Assembly: GCA_018969455.1 (NCBI GenBank)
Contig: JAGWYI010000088.1
Coordinates: 1 to 10,845 of the forward strand
DNA from: Bacteroidota bacterium
GTDB taxonomy: Bacteria; Bacteroidota; Bacteroidia; Chitinophagales; Saprospiraceae
Reading direction: 5' to 3'
DNA length: 10,845 nucleotides
Part shown: in pieces, positions 6,057-10,845 of the stretch
Position numbering within the stretch: position 1 is the stretch's first letter
Layout of the letters: every line of letters starts with the position of its first letter
Position numbers and translations under genes: made by a program
The notes under the pieces: generated by a model
Told to the model about the DNA's origin: nothing
Databases searched by the model: none
Seen by the model: only the letters and a program-made list of their open reading frames with translations

Positions 6057-6401
6057 TTACCAAATTTTTTTTATCCGATTCTGTTGGGCTGCCCCGCCTT
6101 CCGGACCAATAAACAAAACCCAGGTAGCAAAATCTTCTGAAAAAGCAATAAAACGATGGGGTTCGAATGCTGGTACAAACAAAAAATCGCCCGTTTTAAA
6201 ATCCATTTCAGCCATTCCAAGCTGAAACCGGCCAGTTCCAGATGCAATAATGTACACTTCATCACGAGTATGCGGCATTTGGTGATCTTCCAGCTCCGGC
6301 TGATAGATTTCAACCGTCAAGTTGCCGTATTTGAATAATTCCAAAAAGGGCAATTCCTTTTGCGCTAAAAGATCGAAGGCGAGACTCTGGCTGATTTTCA
6401 T
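6057..6401 (-). CDS. Small cupin-domain protein
   Basis: This 114-residue single-domain cupin shows motif 1 as EDHQMPHTRDEVYIIASGTG, offering His40, His44 and Glu48 as metal ligands, and motif 2 as GDFLFVPAFEPHRF with His82. Together these form the usual 3-His/1-Glu metal site of small cupins. The substrate cannot be inferred; such proteins act as isomerases, dioxygenases, lyases or sugar-binding modules. The ATG at 6399-6401 was chosen over an in-frame TTG at 6464, because the extra 21 residues are low-complexity and the fold begins at KISQSL. It is transcribed towards tetR, ending 53 bp before it, so readthrough is possible, but tetR has its own promoter. A degenerate operator just upstream hints at shared control. 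Confidence 0.85.
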   Translation of the reverse strand: MKISQSLAFDLLAQKELPFLELFKYGNLTVEIYQPELEDHQMPHTRDEVYIIASGTGRFQLGMAEMDFKTGDFLFVPAFEPHRFIAFSEDFATWVLFIGPEGGAAQQNRIKKIW

Positions 6402-6593
6402 AATGGCAAAAAATAATGTATGCCGGTGTTGGGGCAAAAATTGGACCGAAGCGCGCGCGATCAAATATTTTCCTTAAAAATGTATCACTTTTGTAGTTCA
6501 CTATTATGACCAGCTGAACAGGAATACGCTTTTGAACACTATTTTATATATAACTAAAAAATCATTTGATTGAGAACTTAATAAAATTATATT
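6402..6593. other. Intergenic, AT-rich stretch upstream of the cupin gene
   Basis: No gene is supported. Besides the possible O3 site, a near -7 element on the minus strand just before the cupin ATG (TATTTTTTG, one base longer than TAnnTTTG) is the only promoter-like signal. From 6540 the sequence becomes very AT-rich and runs into the 107-bp repeat. Confidence 0.45.
6407..6422. promoter_or_regulatory. Degenerate third TetR site (O3) before the cupin gene
   Basis: The right half GTATG at 6418-6422 is intact, and the 9-mer AATGTATGC (6415-6423) is identical to that in O1. The left half reads CAAAA instead of CATAC (3 of 5). Its position just upstream of the cupin ATG fits regulation, but one good half-site is weak evidence. 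Confidence 0.35.
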
Positions 6594-6700
6594 TTATACC
6601 AGGATTCGCCGGATTTTGTGGATTAATCAGGATGGATTTCCCTGATTTATAATGATTTATAAAGATTGTTATGTACAAAACCTGGCGGCGTGAAGTATAT
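6594..6700 (+). repeat. 107-bp dispersed repeat, copy 2 (phased GGATT element)
   Basis: This copy is collinear with 4274-4380 at about 87 percent identity with no insertion or deletion and the same orientation. The periodic GGATT/GATT words are kept. The ends pair as CGCCGGATTTTG (6608-6619) against CAAAACCTGGCG (6676-6687), again 10 of 12 positions but with different pairs intact than in copy 1. Unlike copy 1, it is not followed by a terminator hairpin. Together the two copies flank the cupin/tetR/NmrA genes. Confidence 0.8.
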
Positions 6701-6833
6701 ATTAATGTAATAAGGATTTTTTCGCCAGACCGGGCACGTTTTTCGCCGGAATGGGGCTAATCAGGACGAAAAAAGGAATGCCATACGGCGCAAAATGACT
6801 GCCACATTCATGAAAATATTAATTTTATGGCCT
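6701..6833. other. Intergenic stretch between repeat copy 2 and the MITE-like element
   Basis: No gene is seen. TTTTTCGCC occurs twice (near 6717 and 6740), and CGAAAAAA near 6769 could pair with either, giving a loose hairpin. Nothing else is recognisable. Confidence 0.4.
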
Positions 6834-7003
6834 CTAAGAAACAGTTTTAAAACCTCCGGGATAGATGAAAGGTAAAGATTTTGGCGCCAGGCAAGGCTGA
6901 TTTTTGAGGGAATAGCCATGTCCTATTGCCGAAAAAATAAATGCAGCATGGCGTTAACAGATTTGCCTTTCAGCATTTCGGAGGTTTTAAAACAGTTTCT
7001 AAG
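6834..7003. mobile_element. MITE-like palindromic element with CTAAG target duplication
   Basis: Bases 6839-6998 (160 bp) are bounded by terminal inverted repeats, left AAACAGTTTTAAAACCTCCG and right, reverse-complemented, AAACTGTTTTAAAACCTCCG, matching at 19 of 20. The similarity continues inward with mismatches (GATGAAAGG against GCTGAAAGG, then scattered matches) to the centre, where AATAG (6911-6915) pairs with CTATT (6923-6927), so the whole element can fold as one long imperfect hairpin. Immediately outside lie direct repeats CTAAG at 6834-6838 and 6999-7003, as expected for a 5-bp target duplication. There is no transposase, so it would be a non-autonomous element; the parent IS family is not identified. 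Confidence 0.7.
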
Positions 7004-7246
7004 CCCATCCCGATTGCATCGGAAGCCGATCGGAAAAAACATGCCACACCATCCAAACTTTGGAATTAAACCAGGTGGGTTGGGTAACATCGCGATGTCA
7101 TGCTTTCGAAAGATGGAATCGGGCAAAACCCGATGTTGCTTTTTATCTATTTAAGCCCTGCGAAAAGACATTTTTACCGATTTTCTACGCCAATCACCTT
7201 TTTTTTGTACACTTGCAGCACCATTTCCACTAATTACCATCCATTT
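7004..7246. other. Leader region of the M13 peptidase gene
   Basis: No gene is supported; the in-frame upstream extension of the peptidase (ATG at 7100) lacks family similarity. Two hairpins are present: CCGAT-TGC-ATCGG at 7010-7022, next to the MITE-like element, and ATCGGG-CAAAA-CCCGAT at 7118-7134, followed by a T-rich stretch (7139-7151) and similar to the REP-like hairpin at 519-536. Confidence 0.45.
7208..7216 (+). promoter_or_regulatory. Possible -7 element of the M13 peptidase gene
   Basis: TACACTTGC differs from the Bacteroidota TAnnTTTG consensus at one of six defined positions. It would start transcription near 7221, giving a leader of about 26 bases. No TTG lies 19 bases upstream, so the call is weak. 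Confidence 0.3.
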
Positions 7247-9298
7247 ATGCCGTTTCGCTTTCTCCTTCTCAATTTCGCAACGCTCCTCCTGTTAAGCGGC
7301 TGCAACTCCTCCTCCAATCAAAATATCCCGACCGGCCCCGACGCCCTCAGTTCCCACATCGACTCTTCGATAAACCCGGGGGCCGACTTCTTCCAATTTG
7401 CCCACGGCGCCTGGTTCAAAGCCCACCCAATCCCCGAAAGCGAACAAAGCAACGGCATCTTTCAATTGATTCAGGATACCATCAACGCCCAAATCCTGCA
7501 AATTTGCCAATCGGCAGCCGCCCTGAAAAACGAACCCAAAGGCAGCAACAAACAAAAAATTGGCGATTTCTACTTCAGTGGAATGGACAGTATTACCTTG
7601 AACCAACGCGGTATCTCCGATATAAAACCCGATCTCGACCGCATTGAGGCCGCTCCCGACCTGAATGCCCTGGTGCTCGAAGCAGCCAAACTCCATGTCA
7701 CCACCGCCGCACCCTTTTTTAATTTGTATGTCGCCCCCGACGATAAAATCAGCAGCAAAAATGCCGTGCTGATTCAACAAGGCGGACTCAGCATGCCCGA
7801 TCGGAGTTTCTATTTTGATACCGATGCCCGCACCGCAGGCATCCGCACCAAATTTGTGCAACACCTGCAAAATATGTTTGCCATTATGGGCTACGATGCC
7901 GCCAAAGCCCAAAAAGCAGCCAAACAAGTAATGGCCCTCGAAACGGCCCTCGCCAAATCGTCGCGCAAGCGCGAAGACACGCGCGACCCCATTGCCAATT
8001 ACCACAAAATGGCTTTTGCCCAATTGCAAAGCCTGGTACCCAACATCAATTGGGCCAACTTTACCCAAACCATGGGCTTTACCACCAACATCGATACTGT
8101 AATCGTAGGACAACCCGAGTACCTGGCCGCACTCAATACCCAACTGAAATCTACCCCGATTCCCGTTTGGAAAGCTTATCTTAAGTATCAACTAATCAAA
8201 GGCTTGGCCTCCTATTTAGACGATAAAACCTACCTCGAATATTTCAGTTTTTACGCAGCAGCACTCCGGGGCGTAACCCAACCCAAACCACGCTGGAAAC
8301 GCGTGGTGCGCCAAACCGACTCGGGCCTGGGCGAATTGATCGGACAAGTATATGTTGCCGAATACCTGCCCAAAGGCGCCAAAGAGAAATTGCTGGAAAT
8401 CGGGAATGCCATTAAAACAGTGTACGCTGAACGCATCAAAAACCTCGACTGGATGAGTGCCGGCACCAAAGAAAAGGCCCTGCAAAAACTCAACGCCATG
8501 CGTATGAAAGTGGGCTATCCGGATAAATGGAAAGACATGAGCAGCCTCGAGATAAGCCGCGATGCCTACGCCCGAAACGTAATGGCTGTGGCCAAATGGA
8601 GTACTCAATTCAACCTCAATAAATACGGAAAACCGGTAGATCGTTCCGAATGGGACATGCAACCGCAAACCTACAATGCCTATTACAACCCCTCCAACAA
8701 CGAAATTGTAGTGCCCGGTTGCAACATCATCGTGCCCGGTTACGAACGCAAACTGGCCGATGACGCCCTCCTCTATTCCATCATCGGCGGATCAACTTTC
8801 GGACACGAAATGACCCATGGTTTCGACGACCAGGGCTGCCAATATGATGAATATGGAAACCTGCACAACTGGTGGACGCCCGAAGACAGCGTTCGTTTTC
8901 ATGAAAAAACCAAAAAAATTGTAGCCCAATTCAATGCCTATGTGGCCGTCGATACCCTGCACGTGAATGGAAACCTAACACAGGGCGAAAATATTGCCGA
9001 CCTCGGGGGCGTCATGATGGGCTATGAAGCATTTAAAAAGACGACGCAGTACCAAAAACAGGAAAAAGTGGCCAATCTAAACCCCGATCAACGCTTTTTC
9101 CTCGGTTATGCCCTGGCCTGGATGATCAACGAACGCCCCGAATCGGTTAGCAACCAAATTAAAAGCGACCCGCACTCGCCCGCACGCTTTCGCGTAATCG
9201 GGCCCCTGTCGAATATGCCCGAATTCTTTACCACCTTCGGAATAAAACAAGGCGATGCCATGTGGCGACCCGAAAATGAACGTGTGCAAATCTGGTAA
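7247..9298 (+). CDS. M13 family zinc metallopeptidase lipoprotein (neprilysin/PepO type)
   Basis: This 683-residue protein is full length for the family. The N-terminus MPFRFLLLNFATLLLLSGC is a lipoprotein signal with lipobox LSGC (Cys19), placing the enzyme in the periplasm or on the outer membrane. The peptidase M13 N-terminal domain covers about residues 38-425. The catalytic domain follows: the NAYYNPSNNEIVVPG substrate-binding segment (477-491; family form NAxY), zinc motif HEMTHGFDD (His520, Glu521, His524) and ENIADLGG (Glu581 as third ligand, Asp585 supporting). The protein ends at ERVQIW, like other M13 enzymes. It should cleave short peptides. ATG 7247 was chosen over the in-frame ATG 7100, because the signal peptide begins there. 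Its stop is only 19 bp before the sigma-factor start, so the three plus-strand genes may be co-transcribed, though a functional link is unproven. Confidence 0.95.
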   Translation: MPFRFLLLNFATLLLLSGCNSSSNQNIPTGPDALSSHIDSSINPGADFFQFAHGAWFKAHPIPESEQSNGIFQLIQDTINAQILQICQSAAALKNEPKGSNKQKIGDFYFSGMDSITLNQRGISDIKPDLDRIEAAPDLNALVLEAAKLHVTTAAPFFNLYVAPDDKISSKNAVLIQQGGLSMPDRSFYFDTDARTAGIRTKFVQHLQNMFAIMGYDAAKAQKAAKQVMALETALAKSSRKREDTRDPIANYHKMAFAQLQSLVPNINWANFTQTMGFTTNIDTVIVGQPEYLAALNTQLKSTPIPVWKAYLKYQLIKGLASYLDDKTYLEYFSFYAAALRGVTQPKPRWKRVVRQTDSGLGELIGQVYVAEYLPKGAKEKLLEIGNAIKTVYAERIKNLDWMSAGTKEKALQKLNAMRMKVGYPDKWKDMSSLEISRDAYARNVMAVAKWSTQFNLNKYGKPVDRSEWDMQPQTYNAYYNPSNNEIVVPGCNIIVPGYERKLADDALLYSIIGGSTFGHEMTHGFDDQGCQYDEYGNLHNWWTPEDSVRFHEKTKKIVAQFNAYVAVDTLHVNGNLTQGENIADLGGVMMGYEAFKKTTQYQKQEKVANLNPDQRFFLGYALAWMINERPESVSNQIKSDPHSPARFRVIGPLSNMPEFFTTFGIKQGDAMWRPENERVQIW

Positions 9299-9317
9299 GA
9301 ACCCGAATTTGACAACC

Positions 9318-9911
9318 ATGCCGCCTGAAACAAACGAAATTGAACTGCTTGAACGCTTGCGCAACAACGACGACCGTGCGCTTGACGCCATTTTTTACCA
9401 ATATTACGACATGCTGGTCAATACTGCCTGGCGTATCGTGGGCGAAGAATTTGCAGCAAAAGACATCGCGCAGGATGTTTTGGCGGAAATCTGGATCAAA
9501 CGGCAGCAAATCAACATCCACAGCACCCTGGGCGGATACCTTCGTCGGGCGGTCGGAAACCGAAGCATCGATTACCTGGAAAAACACAAAAAAATGGTGT
9601 TTACTGGAGATGAAGATGCGCGCAGCGGTCTTTTAGATGAAGAAATGCCCGTTTTTTCAGATGAAACCCGTTTGTTGGAAGAAAAACTGCAAAAAGCCAT
9701 CGAACAATTGCCCGAAAAGTGCCGAATTGTGTTTGTAATGAACCGTTTTGAAACGCTTTCTTACAAACAAATTGCCAACGAACTGCAAATTTCGATCAAA
9801 ACAGTAGAGGCACAGGTGAGCAAAGCCCTCCGCATTCTCCGCAAAGTCGCCGAAACACACCGTTCGCTCCATCTTCTTTTGGGATTTTTTTGGTTTAAAT
9901 CATTTTTTTAA
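9318..9911 (+). CDS. ECF RNA polymerase sigma factor, Bacteroidetes type
   Basis: This 197-residue sigma-70 factor contains only regions 2 and 4. Region 2 (about residues 25-90) includes FYQYYDMLVNTAWRIVGEEF and the core-binding/-10 recognition stretch AAKDIAQDVLAEIWIKR. Region 4 (about 122-176) includes LPEKCRIVFVMNRFETLSYK and the helix-turn-helix QIANELQISIKTVEAQVSKA. The hydrophobic C-terminal tail LLLGFFWFKSFF is common in the Bacteroidetes expansion family of these factors. ATG 9318 was chosen: upstream in-frame ATGs at 9255 and 9276 lie inside the peptidase gene and add unrelated residues. The FecR-type anti-sigma gene follows after 56 bp, the standard arrangement for control of a TonB-dependent receptor or polysaccharide-uptake locus, expected to the right of the window. 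Confidence 0.93.
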   Translation: MPPETNEIELLERLRNNDDRALDAIFYQYYDMLVNTAWRIVGEEFAAKDIAQDVLAEIWIKRQQINIHSTLGGYLRRAVGNRSIDYLEKHKKMVFTGDEDARSGLLDEEMPVFSDETRLLEEKLQKAIEQLPEKCRIVFVMNRFETLSYKQIANELQISIKTVEAQVSKALRILRKVAETHRSLHLLLGFFWFKSFF

Positions 9912-9967
9912 AAATTACATAAGGGTAAAATTCTTTTTTGCCGTCAATTTGTAAAACCGAATCGAAC

Positions 9968-10845
9968 ATGTCTGATCAAACTCAAATGGAAGCGCTGCTG
10001 CTTCGCTCCTTTGGCGAAGCACTCGATGCCGAAGCATCGAACGCGCTTGCAGCTTGGCTGTCTGAAAACCCGGTGCATCGCGAACGGGCCGAACAGCTGC
10101 GCCAAATTTGGGACGCTTCCAGCCTAGAAAAGCCTTTTACGCTTGATTATCAGGCTGATTTGAACACGGTTCGTCAAAAAGCAGGACTTGATCAGATGCA
10201 GGTCGTGAAGAAAGCCTCGCCCTGGTATCGGCGGTACGGCCTGGCAGCAGCCGCTGTTGCTTTGCTTGTGGTGGGCTGGTGGGTTCGCTACGGCACTGAA
10301 ACCCCAGAAATGTTGATGGTGCAAAATCAGGATCGGGAAAAAATGGAACTTGTACTGCCCGATGGAACGCATATTTGGCTTAAAAAAGGCGCAAACTTGC
10401 AATATCCTGCGCATTTTTCGGCAGGGAAACGCACGGTTCGGCTGAAGGGTGTGGCTTTTTTTCAGGTAACACACAATCCAGCACAGGTTTTTGAAGTGAT
10501 TAGCCCGCAAAACGATCGAATTACCGTGTTGGGAACCGAATTTGAAGCCCGTTTTTCCGATGATTCTGTAAATGTTCAGGTGCGCAGTGGAAAAGTACGC
10601 TTTGAAGGCCCAAAGGCTGGAGATGTACTGCTCACCTCGGGTCAAAAAGCCGTTTTTGAACGCTCATCCAACCATATTTCGGTCTTGAACGCCACAGAAA
10701 ATGACCTTTTCTGGCAAAGTGGCTTGCTCCGTTTTCAAAACACGCCGCTTCAGATTGTACTCGAAACCATGGAGCAATGTTATCAGATTGAAATAAATTT
10801 ACACAAATCGGATCTGAAAAACTGTGCTATTTCGGCCGTATTCCC
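9968..10845 (+). CDS. FecR-type anti-sigma factor, N-terminal part (cut by window end)
   Basis: From the ATG at 9968-9970 the frame stays open to the window edge, giving 292 residues. Residues 1-60 form the cytoplasmic sigma-binding region, with the typical AAWLSENPVHRERAEQLRQI pattern. One membrane helix follows at about 90-106 (YGLAAAAVALLVVGWWV), after basic residues (KKASPWYRR) that keep the N-terminus inside. The periplasmic FecR domain spans about 113-215 (LVLPDGTHIWLKKGANLQYP, VRLKGVAFFQV, VLGTEFEARF, VQVRSGKV), and a DUF4974 domain starts near 250 (LLRFQNTPLQIVLETMEQCY) and is cut. The protein holds the upstream sigma factor until a TonB-dependent receptor signals ligand binding. No internal stop or frameshift is seen. 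Only the last few dozen residues should be missing, judging from family length (inference). Confidence 0.93.
   Translation, partial: MSDQTQMEALLLRSFGEALDAEASNALAAWLSENPVHRERAEQLRQIWDASSLEKPFTLDYQADLNTVRQKAGLDQMQVVKKASPWYRRYGLAAAAVALLVVGWWVRYGTETPEMLMVQNQDREKMELVLPDGTHIWLKKGANLQYPAHFSAGKRTVRLKGVAFFQVTHNPAQVFEVISPQNDRITVLGTEFEARFSDDSVNVQVRSGKVRFEGPKAGDVLLTSGQKAVFERSSNHISVLNATENDLFWQSGLLRFQNTPLQIVLETMEQCYQIEINLHKSDLKNCAISAVF

Noticed and set aside
6834..7003. Palindromic element as a retron or other reverse-transcribed RNA
   Set aside because: No reverse transcriptase gene is nearby, and the direct CTAAG flanks and terminal repeats are better explained by transposition.
6918..7154. Plus-strand frame of 78 codons starting inside the MITE-like element
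   Set aside because: It begins at the hairpin centre and crosses the right terminal repeat and flank; there is no similarity or start context to support it.
7292..8191. Long minus-strand frame of 299 codons
   Set aside because: It is antisense to the M13 peptidase gene, whose family motifs are unmistakable; the product is glycine- and phenylalanine-rich and resembles no family.

Overview
The window looks like chromosomal DNA of a member of the Bacteroidota, perhaps a Saprospiria or Chitinophagia-type environmental organism. The reasons are a DUF2490 outer-membrane protein, a Bacteroidetes-type ECF sigma factor followed by a FecR/DUF4974 anti-sigma factor, promoters with the TAnnTTTG -7 element typical of the phylum, few Shine-Dalgarno sites, and moderate GC. 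The exact genus cannot be read from the sequence.

Layout. (1) 1-473, plus strand: C-terminal part of a DUF2490 outer-membrane barrel protein. (2) 474-646: a cluster of small palindromes with CCTAC/GTAGG tags (REP-like) between convergent genes. (3) 647-3978, minus strand: a compact five-gene sulfur operon, in transcription order TauE/SafE-type exporter, thioredoxin, metallo-beta-lactamase/double-rhodanese protein (persulfide dioxygenase type), OsmC-family protein and a small DUF2892 membrane protein. (4) 4003-4464: no gene. It holds the probable operon promoter, copy 1 of a 107-bp dispersed repeat, and a strong terminator hairpin. (5) 4465-6401, minus strand: cupin, TetR regulator and NmrA-type NAD(P)-binding oxidoreductase. 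A perfect CATAC-N6-GTATG operator lies in front of both tetR and nmrA, with a degenerate third site before the cupin. (6) 6402-7246: no gene. It holds copy 2 of the 107-bp repeat and a 160-bp MITE-like palindrome bounded by CTAAG direct repeats. (7) 7247-10845, plus strand: an M13 (neprilysin/PepO) lipoprotein metallopeptidase, then an ECF sigma factor and a FecR-type anti-sigma factor cut by the window end.

How the genes work together. The sulfur operon makes sense as sulfane-sulfur handling: persulfide carried on thiols or thioredoxin is oxidised and transferred by the MBL-rhodanese protein, sulfite or thiosulfate is exported by the TSUP permease, and OsmC deals with peroxide or related stress. 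The TetR unit looks like a self-contained sensor: its operator exactly fills the spacer between the -33 and -7 elements of its own promoter, and a second copy controls the reductase gene. The sigma/FecR pair is the usual start of a cell-surface signalling system whose outer-membrane receptor would lie beyond the right edge.

The least ordinary items are non-coding: the phased GGATT repeat pair flanking the TetR module, the plus-strand terminator with no plus-strand gene in front of it, the MITE-like hairpin element and the REP-like cluster. No obvious defence system, CRISPR array, tRNA or rRNA was seen.
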